The notes: a model not told the origin generated them from the sequence alone. 64,000 nucleotides of DNA from Stereum hirsutum FP-91666 SS1 (GCF_000264905.1 NW_006763138.1:1567216-1631215); one strand, 5' to 3'. Shown: positions 11,563-24,174, numbered from the stretch's first letter. Numbers and translations are program-made.

Positions 11563-12165
11563 CTACCCGTCACTCCCGTTAACAATCTGGGGAACGGTAG
11601 CTCTCTCCCTTCCACCCTGCCTGATATCTTTCAACCTAATATCTTCGACTGTGTTCTCCTCGGCCGGCGCAGGTGCGCGAACGACGACGGGCGCTGGACC
11701 GCCATCCGCAAGAGTGTCGAGTCGGCTCACGATTCCGGAGGAAGATAGGAGGTCGCGTGGCCATTGCCCGCCACGTTCGCTCGCTTCTACATCTTGCATC
11801 AGTATGTCTCTTCAGAGAAATCAGAATTTTGACGTACTCTTGATGGCTCTGCGAGATCCTCGACATCGGCGACGACCAATGTAAAACATAGCTCCAACAG
11901 CAATCAAGAACAAGACTAGAAACAGAATAAACATTTAGGTAGAAAAGGGTGTGTTACGAAAGAACTGACTGGCTGCGAAAACCATCCATCCGATGGTAGA
12001 CTTCTCAATACGGGCAAGGATCACGTCGTCAGGTGTTCTTGTATCGTTTGATGCCGACTCTGAAGCATTTTCGAAGCCGGCACCGATGGTAGAGAATGAG
12101 AGAATGGTGAGCGACACAGATAGACCAAGCACATTCCAAGCACATATGAGATGATTGAAACACAT
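11563..12165 (-). CDS. Small single-pass membrane protein, family member D
   Basis: Three exons: 12165-11970, 11915-11838 and 11792-11563; 504 nt, 167 residues. The signal peptide covers about residues 1-28 (AWNVLGLSVSLTILSFSTIG), followed by an Asn/Ser/Asp-rich lumenal segment with two N-glycosylation sequons (NAS, NDT). The membrane segment is GWMVFAAILFLIAVGAMFYI, directly followed by the strong stop-transfer GRRRCRGSRR. The cytosolic tail of about 75 residues is Pro/Ala/Glu-rich. Intron 1 cuts the membrane segment in phase 1. A good TATA box lies upstream at 12242-12251. The tail does not resemble those of A, B or C. Function unknown. Confidence 0.6.
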
Positions 12166-15100
12166 CTTTGGCGCTGTTGGTTTAGATACAACTGGATGAA
12201 GTGCCTATGTGCGAGAGGTTGAGGCGAAGTGAGAGCTCGCTCTTTATATAGTGAACTACAAAGCGGTGTATCCTTGGGGAAATATTCCATCGAACAAAGG
12301 CGCTGCGTCACCTGCCTCGTCACTGTACCATGTGTAACACTCTCCAGCTGAAAGCAATACATCGTGGCAATGGATGATGTTGAACAAGCATGATTACATG
12401 TTGTATATTCATGTCGAGAGACGCTGGTTCGTTCCGGATCGTCGCGATGTGGGTAGCCAATGTGCGACCGCCTCACAAACCCATCTAAGCGGCTGACCTG
12501 CAGGAAGTCCAAGTATGCCGAAAAGCAGGCGCCTAATTCTCCCCGAGGACAGTCCTGAGAACTGAGCCTGTAGAGCTGTCCGCTCGCTTGAAGATCTCAT
12601 CAGACAGGTCCTGCAAACCGTATTTTGTGTCGTAAAAGCACGGATAGAGTGCCGGCGTTGCCTGCAGCAGCGAGCAGTCCTGTAAGGGAAGACCCAGAAA
12701 TCCAGGAACGATCAAGATCCGTATGTATACAGGAGCCTCGAGACATAAAAGAAACGTGTAAGTGGGGAGGCGGATACAGCGCCGGCCGCTACAAGTGGAC
12801 AAAAGCACTCTATAAATTTATCTCACCGAGGGACGAGCTTGCCAAGGACATGATCACTGTACCACGCTGATGTAGTGGGACTTACAGAGCATTTGATGCC
12901 GACAATTCCGAGCACGAAAAAGTATAAATAACGAGCACTTTGCTGAGCCTCGTCCGAGCGCCACGGCCGAAGATGATTTAGAGGGCAGGAAAGTAAGCAC
13001 TTGAGAAGCCTATTCGGAGAACTTGGCCGTATTATCCAAATCTACCTAGCTTAGAAGGATAAACGAACGAGCAGGAACGAGCTAACCGTTGCTATACAGC
13101 CAAGGCTGCATCAAGACCCGACTAAGTAATAGCAGTCAACCCAATATCTGTTGTTATACTTGGTACACGCCATTACAACGTGTAGACGCGGCTATAGCAA
13201 TATACCGCTCCTTCGGTGCTGATAAAAAGTTTTGTTAGTCGGAGCGAGTCAGTGAGATACCAGCAATCATACAAGACCGGAGACCACTCCCGAAGCAATA
13301 CACCACTCTGCTCATCGCCTTAGTTCCGTCGACGCGGAGATGTACGTGGGTAGCCGAGACAACGACGTTGTGCTCTGTTTGGGCTGCAGTTTACACAGGA
13401 TGCGATCAATTATGTAGATCTGAGGAGCAATCCAATCGTCCGGGGTGGCACACTGTCATGTTACTGCACGAAGATGTAGATCGAAGTCATGATGCGGTAA
13501 GTGGCCGTGTCTGACGAGGCAATAATAGCAAACCAACATGCAGCTCTAACGAGGTTAGCGTTTTCTACCCAAATGAGAGGCTACTTGGATTGCATGCGCC
13601 CCGACTCCCGCCCTGCGGCTTCAGGGGCTGACAGGCGATTGCTGTCACAGAACGAACAGTGCATGCTCCACCCTAATAGTACTACCCGGGGTAAGTTGAG
13701 CATCCCAAACCAACGTCTCGGTTCGGTCGTATATTTGAGTCGGAGTCCAGCCACCACGGAACTCCGGCAACTCCGTGGCCCTCAGAGTTCCGGATACGGT
13801 GGAGAGACATGTTTCTACCGCGATAGCCTGGAAACCCCGAGGGAGAGAGCAACATATACACGAGTCTTGATGATGGATTGGGCGATAGGTGGTGGTCATT
13901 GAGCTCTGATGGCCTATAGTTAGAGATTTATACCCCGTGATGACTGCTGTTGGTCGGACGGTAAGCGCGGACCAGAAAAACAAAGCCCAACGTACCGCCA
14001 AAGTACTGTATACATGCCCGGGTCGCATAATGTATTCCTCTGGTGCCGCTCACGATCGAATGGTCCAGCCAAAAAGCGCCACCCAAGTATGATAGACTGG
14101 AGTGCGAAGCTATCGAAAGTGGTTTCATCGCCACGATGGAATGCCTCGGAGGTCTACTAAGGAGACGCTCGTTGCAGAAGGGCACGGAGAGAGGACAAAT
14201 CCGTCCTTTCGCGAACAGACATGACTTCATGGGTTATCGCGCATGATTAACCATTGTAGACCGGCCGGTCTGCCTCAGATAAATCGCAGCCTGCGTCTTT
14301 CAGTCAGAATGCTTAAGCTCGATGATTTCGAAGAGTGTTCGAACAAGGCGCGGCCGTATTCGGAACCACATATGCGAACTGATTCAGGGATCCAGAACTG
14401 ATCTCAAGACTGTTTCACCAACAAAGGTGACTTGCAGTCTGACAGGCGAAGGTATTGCCCCCAGAATACCCAGGATTGAAGATCGAGCAGATCCGAATTT
14501 GTGTATGACGAAAGCAGGACGCTGATTCAGACTTTACTCCTTTGGGTATCTCGCATTCCTACAGAGCTAAAAACGTGCAATAATAGTACGACGTACCTGA
14601 ATAGCACTGGCTCAGAACTGTAGGACCAGTGGCGATGAAACCGGGCGGTGTAGCACGAGGAGAGTGTTGGGGGAAGAGAAAAAGCCTGCCGAAATGGCGC
14701 ATTACCGATAGGGCGAGTTTGTTTTGAGCTGTTTTGTGTGGCGTTATGAGGGCCACATCTCCGTCGCGACTCGGATTTGACGATTGTCTCGAGTCTCTAC
14801 CATTGGCTTCCTGAACTGTCGACACTCCCAGTTTCTTTCCTATATGATCTGGGCCATGCTCCAAGATAATACTAGATACAAAACGATTCATGCAGTTCTT
14901 TTCACCGGGTCGATTGCCAGTTTTCGAGGATAACGAGTTGACTCGAGGACGTCAACCACCTGGGGCAAGATGCCAGCGAATTTACTGATACCAATCGCTA
15001 AATTACTGGGCGATATACACCGCGACCTCGAAAACTGAGCCATACAGCATATACTTGATATCAGGAGAAAACATCAGGAGAAAACAGGGGTCTCAGGACA

Positions 15101-15368
15101 GTACCTACGGTCATGAAGGTACGGTTCTTCTAATCTGAAACTTGGACGCACTCCGGTCTCACCTCCATCGTTGAACAGGCCAACAGGCCAGATTAAAATA
15201 CAGCCCGAGAATGACGCTATCAGTGGTCTCAGGCTCTTTGAGACTGTCCTTCCTCTGGTACCCTCAACATCAGTGCACACCCCGCGAAGGTTGCGTACGT
15301 CAAGCTGCCACGCAGTCCGCGCAGGTTGCCCACCCAGATCCTCGGAGATGTTGTATAATCTCCCAAGC
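12166..15368. other. 3.2 kb without a supported gene
   Basis: Several partial spliced readings exist on the minus strand. One runs from about 12850 to 12410 and would give an Arg-rich protein; another near 14230-13928 ends FGGTLGFVFLVRAYRP. None has a consistent start, splice sites and frame. The open frame 15415-15074 (minus) overlaps the first exon of the tetraspanin gene and is treated as a shadow. Confidence 0.4.
12242..12251 (-). promoter_or_regulatory. TATA box of the gene starting at 12165
   Basis: On the minus strand this reads CTATATAAAG, 77 bp upstream of the ATG at 12165. Confidence 0.55.
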
Positions 15369-18057
15369 ATGGACTTTGGCGATGATCCCAAATTGATGTC
15401 TCGTCCCCTCATCACTCCTTTGTCATCATCTTCTTTCTCGGTTCTTCACGGTGGTTCTACTGTTACTTTTCAGTATGGGGTACGTTGAAATTTTTTACAC
15501 CCCCCATTTCCCTTCTCAGTGAAATATTACTGATTCTGTCTTGTTCTCGTCATTTATACAGGATGGTAACTCCGATAGTCGCTGGCTTACTCGTTCGACC
15601 TCAACCTCGACCACCACCTCCAACGGAAACCACCGCCGTGGAGTCGGCTCGCCCGAATCCATCTCCAGCAACAATACCATCACCCGAAGCACGTCAAACT
15701 CCACCCTCTACCCGCCATCTACCTACGTACCACGCCACATTCCACAATCTACGACATCATATCCCTCGCCCTCGCTCCCTCAATTGCCGGCCTTCGTCAA
15801 CGCAAAGATATCAAGTTTTGCTTCGAATTTCGATCTACGGAGGGCGGCGAGTCAGATGAAAGATCTACCGTCCGTTCCCGATATGTTGCAGGCTCCGCCG
15901 AAGGGCCCGGGTGACAGAATGGGACAAGAGGCGACGAGTATGAGCAGAGAGAGCTCGAGGTCAAGCGAGACAGAATGCTCCGACTTGGAGGAAGAAATGC
16001 ATGTGCATACGTTCAAGCTTCAGGAGCAGGAAGAGCATTTTAGTCCCATCCTCCTTACTCCACGTCTTGGTCCAGGTCCAGGTCCGAAACTTACTGGTCC
16101 TCAGCCGTCCGCTGCTTCTTGGTTCTTCAAGAACACCGATACCCACGACCCATTCACCAACATCGTGGATGCTCTCAACGCACGCCCCACGAACTCACGC
16201 ATCGACACAGATACCAGTCTTCCCTCCCAGATGCCTACGCCAAACTTTTCCCGTTGTCCCTCCCAGTCCCGAACGACTTCGAACGACGTCCGCTCGCATG
16301 CCAACGCCTTTTCGAGGCTGTATACTACCTTCGGCTCCCTTGCACATTCGAACTCGAAGAAGCAAATGTTCGTACCGAGAGACGTGGGGCTACCCTCCGG
16401 AGAGTTCATCGCTGGCAGTGCGATGTCGAGAGAGACCTCGGTCGCTTCTTCCAATGCGGACTCCAACTCCAACACTGGCGCTAATCTCACTCCCACGCGT
16501 ACCGCTTCCGATATCAGCTCGAGGTCGAGTTCGGAAGACGGGCAGACTACCATACGACCCTCGAACTCGAGGGTTCAGACTGGCGAATCGGACTCAACGC
16601 TAAAGGGCATCGCTCCAGCCGACAAGTTCACGGATAAGTGGGTCCGTCCACGGTCAACTCGACGGATGGCCGCCTCCGCATCGTCGGGTTCAGTCTCATC
16701 TCGCGGACACTGGCTTTCTCGAAACTCGACGTCGAAGTCATCTGCATCGCGGTATTCACTGCTCTCCGGCGCTGGTGCCGATAGCCTCTCGTACTCACAA
16801 TCTCACAAGGGCCACAATGGTGCTGCGTCCAATGTATTCGGCGCGAATGCTGCTGGAGCTGGTATGACCATGCTTGGGGTATGGGAGATGAAGGATCTGC
16901 TCACTGAGGAAAGTGGGTTGGGACTGGATCTGGATGTGAGAGGGTCGTGGACGATTCATAAATGGTGTTTGTTCTTGAGTGTGTTATCGGTGTTGGCGTT
17001 GGGGATCGCCGGTGTTGTGGGCTGTGTGTTAACGTGGTTTGCTGGTACGTTCTCATTCCTGCTACTCTTTCTACTACCTCAATATCCCTTCTTTCTGATC
17101 GTTGATCGTTTGCCTCGCTTTTCTGCACATCTAGCTTACCCATTGGCCCCACCCCTTATAATAACGGACGTCGCCGCCCTGACACTCCTGACTCTTTCGA
17201 GCTGTCTGCTCCTCCTCGCATCTCTCTTCGGCCTCTCCGGTACCCTGCTCAATTCTCGCCAGATTCTCGCACTCTACACCCTGCTCCTCATTCCCGCATT
17301 CATCTCCTGGACCTCCATCGGCTACCTCACCTACAAGAAATCCACATTCAAGCTCGACAGAAAATTGAGCGAGGCCTGGTTCGGCGTATACGGTGACCCA
17401 GGCCGAGTCCTCTTGCAGAGCGCGCTGGAGTGTTGTGGATGGGTCAACGCGGACCATGGTGCGGTTTTCTCGCCCGGTGGAGGTGTTAGTGCAGGAGGGA
17501 TGTGTTGGCCGCGGACGGTCCTTCCCGGATGCGAGGGTCCGCTCATCCGATTCGAGAGGGAGGTGCTCGGGACCATCTACGGCGTCGTATTCTCGGTCGT
17601 TCCGCTCTTGTTGATCAGTATCTGTGTGGCGTTGTTGTGTTCGAATCACGTCACACAGAGGTTCGGGAAGGGCATCATGCCGCGGAAATATAGGCTGAGC
17701 GTGAAGGACCTGGAGGTTCTGTGGCGAGAGAGGGAGGCAAAGGCTGCGGATGAGGCGAGGAAAACGAAGGAAAGGAAGGAGGCGTTAGAAGAGTTGAGAG
17801 AATTGGGTGGGGGCGAGGGTTTGGGTTTGAGCGAGAGTACGATGACGTTGGCGTCGACTATCTCGAGAGCTTCGCGGGTGGGAGAGGAGTTCGCCGCTGA
17901 GATGCAGGCCATGAATGAGATGGGATTGAGCGTGCCGAAGAATGTGTCGCGGGGGACGTCGACTGGGTTGGGTGTAGGGAGGTTCAGGAATGGTGACGAG
18001 GGTGCGGACAGACAGTCTCAGGGTACAAGAAGAAGAGTTTCTGCAAGGCGTGGGTAG
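15369..18057 (+). CDS. Tetraspanin with long N-terminal extension (Tsp2-like)
   Basis: Exons 15369-15479, 15562-17044 and 17135-18057; 2517 nt, 838 residues. The start is MDFGDDPKLMSRPL; the 82 nt first intron is in phase 0. About 500 Ser/Thr-rich N-terminal residues are followed by four membrane segments near residues 505-530, 541-570, 575-597 and 677-700. The large extracellular loop carries the tetraspanin signature Cys-Cys-Gly (LECCGW, about residues 630-634) and two more cysteines (GGMCW, LPGCEG). The segment before TM2 reads AYPLAPPLIITD. The 138-residue tail is charged and coiled-coil-like. Tetraspanins organise membrane microdomains. Basidiomycetes have a Tsp2 class with such long N-termini, which is the likely class here. 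The 90 nt second intron is a multiple of three and has no stop, so retention would stay in frame. Confidence 0.85.
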
Positions 18058-18270
18058 TGGTATCGTCAATTACTATTATACATCACAATGTTTGGAAGTC
18101 TGGGCGTGTCTATTCGCATGATAACGCGCTGAACATACTCCCCTGGTGAAAATGCGCCACTGTGGCGGAGACTCGGACTGGAAATTTCAATCACATTGAT
18201 TATTGATATCATGATCATTGAGGCCCAAAAGCGATACATATGCACACATGCAAACGTGGTTACCTCGTAC

Positions 18271-21226
18271 TCAGATCGGGTGCATCAAGCTTAACTCTGT
18301 CATGAACGTCATTGCGTCACTCCTATACGTGTCATCGCTCAAAGCCCTCGGGATGAGACCGTCGAGGAAGGTCATCATCGTCGGTGTAGAGTTACTGTAT
18401 TGGGGCCAGTTGAGGAGACCGCCTGTCACATGTTTCATGCAATAGACACAAACAGAGTCAGAGAAGAGTCGTCAGCGCGAACCATAGCTCAGACTTACCA
18501 GTGGCGACGCCGGCAGAGTTTGTGTTTGGGTCCAGAGAGTTGACGAAGTTGACGAGGTAGGTGGCCATATCTCCTCCACCGTAGACGTTAAGGATGTCGG
18601 AGGCATGGAACTTTATGATTAATTATGAGTATAGGCAGTCAGTCAAGTAAGTGTCAGGACAAACAAGGTGAAAGGTGAAGAATACTCACCGAGCCAAGAA
18701 CGGGTATCGCTTTGTTTCTCTTACTCACTACGGTTATATCGTGTCATAATATCACGTATTACCAGACAATCAACCATGAGTACTCGGTCTGTTTCGAAAG
18801 CGTCGAATATGAAGCGAAAAACAGCTTACAAAACGACCACTGATCGCTCTTTCCGCTCATCTGTCCCTGGAAGAACCTCCTCGGCGCTTGGAATACCAAA
18901 TCACCTTGCATTGCCGCCAGTCTCTTGAACTCCGGTGTGATAGCGTTGAAGACACTCGTGTCGAAAGGAGAGCCATCGGAGGCGTCGGATGGGTACAGCG
19001 AGAGGAGTTGGGAGATTTCGGAGGAGGTGCCGGTGGGGAGATAGATCTCGGAGACATAAGTTGTGACTTCCGCATCGGTGCTGCCGAAGCAACAATGTCG
19101 AAGATTATCAAATTAAAATATGCATGACTTGAAGAATTAAAAGGGCTGTGACGACATACGTAACATTGAGATTGGATAGACTGAAGAGTGTTCCTTCATT
19201 CAAATACGCAATCAGCGGTCTTACTTTGAGACTTACTGATCAACCACAACGTACATAACGTACCTTCATCATCACAATCGCCTACACGGACCAAAGTACA
19301 GATCGTGGTCGTCACAATGCTGCAAATAAGCACATCCATAGACATAGTGGAAGCACGTACCATTAACAAAGGGTATATTCGCTACGCTGCCCTGGAGCAC
19401 CAACTGCTGTGGTAAATCTTCCAGAAAGACCCCATCTGCCCTTGGTAGCCACGCCAGAGACAAACTCTGTAATCAAACTCTACACTTTAGTTACAGTTCA
19501 TTTGTGGTAGATCGGAGTATGATTCGATCCACCTGATATGAAAAAATGGAAGGACTCTGGTTGACTGCGTCCAGTAAAGTCTGATACTCCACTCCCCTCA
19601 GGCACTCCAACGTGTCAGAACTTCCACTGCAACCAGTCCTCTCGACGAGATCGTCGTAATATGGTTGACCGCCTGTGATATCACCTACGGGGATAGGGGA
19701 GCCCGATTCCATGAAGGCGCCGCGGAAGAGACCTTCTGTGTCCCCGCCGTTTGTTAGCATGTGTAGTGCAATGGAGATAGCTCCAGCGGATTCGCCCCAG
19801 CTATACGAAAGTAGAGAACACGGAGTAGGAAGAAAGAAGATCAACATCTCCATATAGGTGCAGAAGCAATATTGATGGTAGGGAAGTAGTCGAACGAACA
19901 TTGTGACTTTGGTAGGATCGCCCCCGAAGGTGCTAATATACTTTTGTACCCAGCGGAGTGCCTCACGTTCTGGTGTAGTATATGATATATTCAGCAACTC
20001 GGGCGAGGAAGCGTCATGGCATGTGGAGCATAGTAGAGAAGCTCTTACGATCTTGCAAGCCCAAGTTGCCAACTCCAGCGTCTTTCACTTCCTGACTGGC
20101 CAAGAACCCGAAAGCTGGTGATCAGTTCGTAGCTTCAGTCGAACAGTAAAACTGATATCAAATACTCGAGCTCCACTCACCGGAGACACTGCGTGTTGCG
20201 TCAAACAAGGAAAAGCAACGAATGCATATAGGCAGTGCACCCAAGGCAACGAGAGTTGCTTACCGGTATGCCATGCTCACGTAGACTACCGGCTCGCCGA
20301 GGTCAATGGAACGTTGAACGATACTTGTCCCGTCATACCTGAGTCAATAATTGTCAGTAACGTACTCCAGATGATTTGTTCCAACGCGGCAAATGGCGTA
20401 CATAGATGGTCCGCCGAGTTCAAAGCCACCTGTACAGAGGCGGTCTTCAGTCATGATATGATAGATTCTACAGTGATGGAACTGACCTCCGAAGATCCAC
20501 TACATGATAAAGCCGTGATCAGAACCTAAGATTGCACCATACATAGGGAAGTTGTGCTCACCACAGCGACAGGCAGCGCAGAATCATTTGCTGCACTAGA
20601 CGGCTTGACTACATTGATGTACAAGCCTGATCGTAGGATTAGTCTCTCAGTACCAAGCCCCATACCTGTTCCACTCGAAACAATATTTGGGAAAATACTC
20701 GCAATCTTCGCTATCCGGGAAAACGACCCCATAAACCGTGTTCAATAAAGCGTCGACTGCTTCCTGAGCCAGAACATCAGATATAGGCAGGGTCAAGTCC
20801 TGCTGAGGGCATGAGGGCGCCATAGCAGTGGCATCAAAGGTGCCAGTATAGGCATCGACGCTTTGAGGAAGTCGGAAGCGTAGGTCGCCTGTTCTACAAT
20901 ACGTAACATTAAGAGCATGAGCTGCAGCAAGCAATCAACGGAGCGAGAATTAGGGGAGCATGGGCGGTTAAGATATCTGATCTGCATTTGCAGGATGAGG
21001 GTGGCAAATGGGAGGCAAAGTAGGCTTACGGAGGTTGGGCAAATGGTATGCCAAGGAACTTATCAATCGTGCCTGTGGTCGTTCCGGTGAAAGTCCCATC
21101 ATCGAGCTTAATGGTAGGGTTGGCTCTTTTCGATGTCGGTATGGCCTCGACTGACATCGTGGAGAACCAGAGAAGTGACAGGCATAGAGACAGAAGAGTA
21201 AGCAGAGCGGTCGGGCGTCGTGACAT
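18271..21226 (-). CDS. Secreted type B carboxylesterase/lipase, copy 1
   Basis: A multi-exon gene of about ten short introns, starting at ATG 21226 and ending with TGA at 18271-18273. It has a signal peptide (LLTLLSLCLSLLWFSTMSVEA), then KLDDGTFTG and FLGIPFAQPP, the usual start of the alpha/beta-hydrolase fold. The nucleophile elbow is WGESAGAIS, the acidic residue lies in DCDDEGTLFS, and the histidine is in GSFHASDIL, so the Ser-Glu-His triad looks complete. Conserved blocks AFGFL, GNLGLQDR and ALRWVQKYI are present. Length of about 540-560 residues fits fungal carboxylesterases and Candida rugosa-type lipases, which hydrolyse carboxylic esters outside the cell. Exact substrate unknown. A paralogue lies at 38173-40693. 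I did not fix every splice site. Confidence 0.85.
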
Positions 21227-22289
21227 CGTGTTTCACGAACAAGACGACGGTCTTGACAGGACAAAGGAAGTGCTGCGCGACGAGAGCAGAGAACAGACAC
21301 ACGTCGTTCCACCCGCGCTTTCCTCCAAAACGCGCTGCAAGACTATATAGTGCTCCACCGAGGGGGATCAGCGTTGAAAACACGAGGATAGTGGACCAGC
21401 CAAGGGGACGTGCGCATATTCGCAACTCACACACCGGCAAAAATCAAGACGGATTTGAGGCCGAGTTGTAAGCGATTGTTCATCAACCTGAAGAAAAACT
21501 AGGAACGGAATTCAAAGGTGCGAGGTCCCAAAGGTCTTCGGAATCACAAGCAAGATGATACAAGGTCATGAGAGTGGACACGAGAGCTCAAAAGAAAGAA
21601 GGCCATGTGAAGCACAAAGGTCACTAGCGTACACAGGAGTCGAGGAAGTAAATGATGTCCCCCACTTTTGCCTAGTAAGTCGTGTGAGCAAGTCAACAGG
21701 TACAGGCTGATACGAGCTGCGCGGAAATATTACGGGGTGACTTGTCGTCCTCAGATTGAACTGTGAGAGAGGGGGCAGCTTCGACAGAACGGCATTCGTT
21801 CCTGCGTAACATGAATGAAAGCAATGTGGCCCATAGAAGCAGGCGGATACGGAGGTATCTAAGTGAAATGATGAGAACCAAACTACCGCGGACTATTCGG
21901 GATCGTCGATGAGTGATGTCAGTGCTTGACAGTCAATCGATGCGCTTTTTGTCCAACACGGAGACCTAGAGTTTGGCTCTTCCAAACACAGGATTACCAG
22001 AAAGTTATGAACCTCTCCTAACCTCTCCCAGCTCTCTTGGAAGAAACCTGACAGGGAAGGACAGTCTTTGTGTGCATAAATGGAACCGAAACAGACAAAC
22101 ACGATTGAAGCGCAGACTAGCGAAGGTCATGTGCCTTGCTTGACATGAAGGCCGAGTGATGGACCAAGACGGTACCGAGCCAACTTGGCTTCAGCTGATT
22201 CGCTCCCATTCTTCGTTCAAGAACGTTTTGAACGTTATCGCACAACCAAATTAAACACCCTGTTCAGCAACAGGACCACCTATAAGTTA
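21227..22289. other. Intergenic stretch upstream of carboxylesterase copy 1
   Basis: A palindromic ctatatag at 21343-21350 lies about 117 bp upstream of the esterase ATG and may be its TATA element. A short hydrophobic minus-strand open frame (21881-21693) has no other support. Otherwise nothing is recognised. Confidence 0.4.
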
Positions 22290-22710
22290 TTACCTTGTGA
22301 GGGCCAATCGACGCAGCAGGACTCGCCGTGATATCCAACGAGAGGAGAGGGAATTCGACGCAGAGGTTATATCTCCGAGTCTCCAGTCACAGAGATGGGA
22401 AGAACTGCAAGAAATACGTACATCTTTCGTCTCCAAAGCGACTGTCTGTATAGCGCATGGCATTGGTCTAATACCTTTCCCGCAACTAGGAAAGAATAAG
22501 GAAAGATAGGAACGTTCTTACCTACGGTTTGTCTACAGCTGGCCATCCATCGTCCATCCGACTACGTATCCTCCTCATCCAGCGATGCTCCAATTCTCTC
22601 AGCGTAATCTTGAGCACTATCTCATATGCAGTTCTTCCTTCATCACCCGTCTCCACTGCAGTTGTCGATTCCGACGTACTATTCGCCTTCGAATGGAGTG
22701 ACCCCACCAT
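22290..22710 (-). CDS. Possible small gene, two exons, no known family
   Basis: A candidate model starts at ATG 22710, with exon 1 22710-22526, a 40 nt intron (gtaggt...cctag) and exon 2 22485-22290; 126 residues. The first exon is protein-like (EIVLKITLRELEHRW, Arg-rich after it). The second exon has no recognisable feature. There is no signal peptide or membrane segment. The intron is shorter than its neighbours, so the second half of the model is the weaker part. Confidence 0.25.
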
Positions 22711-23214
22711 CTAGACTTCTGTAGAATATGGACTAAGTACCATCACCCGGACCTCCAGGATTGGGCCAGAATATGGACAGTGCTGGATTTAGCTCTGGGG
22801 GCCCCTACTTACCTGATCATAGACAGAAGAGATGAGTGACGCTGATGTAGAGGTTCGGGCATGATCGGAAAAGCATATTCACTGTTTGTGCTTGTTTTGA
22901 TCAGAAGCCATCGAAACGCCTGAGTCGCAAGCAAAGACATAGTGGCCACAAAATTCAATATACAAAGGAGCTATGTAAACAAATTCCGCCATAAATACAG
23001 AGAAGATCATGGCCCCCCGGGTTCAGTGTGCTTGTCGAATCAATACACCAGCGCACACACGATGTCCAGGTACCCAAACTCTCTTGCTTCTTCCTTCGTG
23101 AGCGCCACCCAACTGAACTTCCCTCCTTCCTTCTCTTTTTTCATCTCGCCCCGCAAGTCTTCTTTTCCACCTCACACCGCGGGACAAAAACATGTCCATA
23201 TTCCACCCTAGTCT
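22711..23214. other. Intergenic, nothing recognised
   Basis: About 500 bp between a doubtful small gene and the 3' end of the MYND gene. I see no coding or structural signal. Confidence 0.5.
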
Positions 23215-24174
23215 TCAGTTTCTCCAACCACAAATCATGCCTCGACCGTGGCCCCTCCCACCTTCATCTGGACCTTTGCTCAACGCCTCAACAAGCTGGC
23301 GATCATCGGTTAGATGGTGAGATACCATGAGTGTCAAGTCTGTATCGACAGCAGGCAGAAGATAGAAGACAGGGATGGCACCGACGAAACATTGACGTTG
23401 TAAGGGGGAGAGGCTGGCGAGACATTTTGCCCTGTGGTCGGGTATCCCATCAAGGAATGATTGGAACTCTTTGTCAATGCCTTCAGTTATTTGGTTGCCT
23501 CCAATATATGGCATCCCTGGCCTGATGTAGAACTTCAAACTTGTCCTGGGCCGTATCTCTGCTGCCTCTACACGAAACAATTTCGCAGGATCTCCATCAT
23601 GGTCACCCCTGTGAGCTAACTGAAAGGAGAGATAGTGTGCGTCAAAGTCAAAGCCATTGACGGTATCGTCGGGTCGTGTATGACAGATCGCAGAGTAGGA
23701 AGCCTGGTAGAGGGACAGCTCGTGCATGTCGAACCAGGATGCGAAGGATTGAAGGGCGTCGTTGGTTTCTTTCGTCCGCGTCTTCTCTGCTGTACGTCGG
23801 CAGACCGATCTTGGAGATAGGGTCATTGTGAGGGCAAAAGAAAGCAGTGATGCAAGGTGGACATATCGGTTTGCAAAGCTTATATGAGTATTTGTGGCAG
23901 GGAATATAACACGGACGTACTTCTGCGCAGGCCAGTCCTTAACCTGACAATCCTTGCTGCAGTAAGCAACGATCCTAAAACGTCCGCATGCCTTGAGTTT
24001 GGTTTGTGGCTTCATGTGGTATACTCGTTTGTAACACCCTAGACACAGGGTCCTATCGGCCAACAAAGGAAGCGATTGTCTGGTTTCGGATGGGCCGCCT
24101 CCGACGCCATCTACCTGACGGTCAATGGTAGGTTCTTCTGGATTAGTGGGATCGCCTTTCCCTGCAGAACTCAT
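23215..24174 (-). CDS. MYND-type protein with two zinc ligands lost
   Basis: Starts at ATG 24174; one intron runs from about 23922 (gtacgt) to about 23813 (ccaag); stop at 23215-23217. The protein is about 280 residues. The MYND region lies near residues 44-88: Cys44, Cys47, Cys63, Cys72, Cys76 and Cys88 are present, but the expected fourth Cys is Phe66 (KACGRFRIV) and the expected His is Gln84 (DWPAQKSVC). MYND fingers normally bind two zinc ions with eight ligands, so folding may be altered. The C-terminal half (DHDGDPAKLFRVEAAEIRP and onward) is shared with the broken copy at 24735-25743 and has no name I recognise. MYND proteins usually make protein-protein contacts; the role here is unknown. 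Confidence 0.65.
   Translation of the reverse strand: MSSAGKGDPTNPEEPTIDRQVDGVGGGPSETRQSLPLLADRTLCLGCYKRVYHMKPQTKLKACGRFRIVAYCSKDCQVKDWPAQKYVRVIFPATNTHISFANRYVHLASLLSFALTMTLSPRSVCRRTAEKTRTKETNDALQSFASWFDMHELSLYQASYSAICHTRPDDTVNGFDFDAHYLSFQLAHRGDHDGDPAKLFRVEAAEIRPRTSLKFYIRPGMPYIGGNQITEGIDKEFQSFLDGIPDHRAKCLASLSPLQRQCFVGAIPVFYLLPAVDTDLTLMVSHHLTDDRQLVEALSKGPDEGGRGHGRGMICGWRN

Noticed and set aside
12410..12850. Spliced minus-strand model giving an Arg-rich protein
   Set aside because: The frame can be built only by choosing weak splice sites, and the product is not convincing.
13928..14230. Minus-strand open frame ending with a hydrophobic stretch
   Set aside because: No signal peptide, and the possible intron gives two different frames with no way to choose.
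15074..15415. Minus-strand open frame with a hydrophobic stretch resembling the small membrane-protein family
   Set aside because: It overlaps exon 1 of the tetraspanin on the other strand, has no signal peptide, and every tested splice join either gives a stop or lacks a proper donor.
21693..21881. Short hydrophobic minus-strand open frame
   Set aside because: No intron, domain or promoter support; length is within chance.
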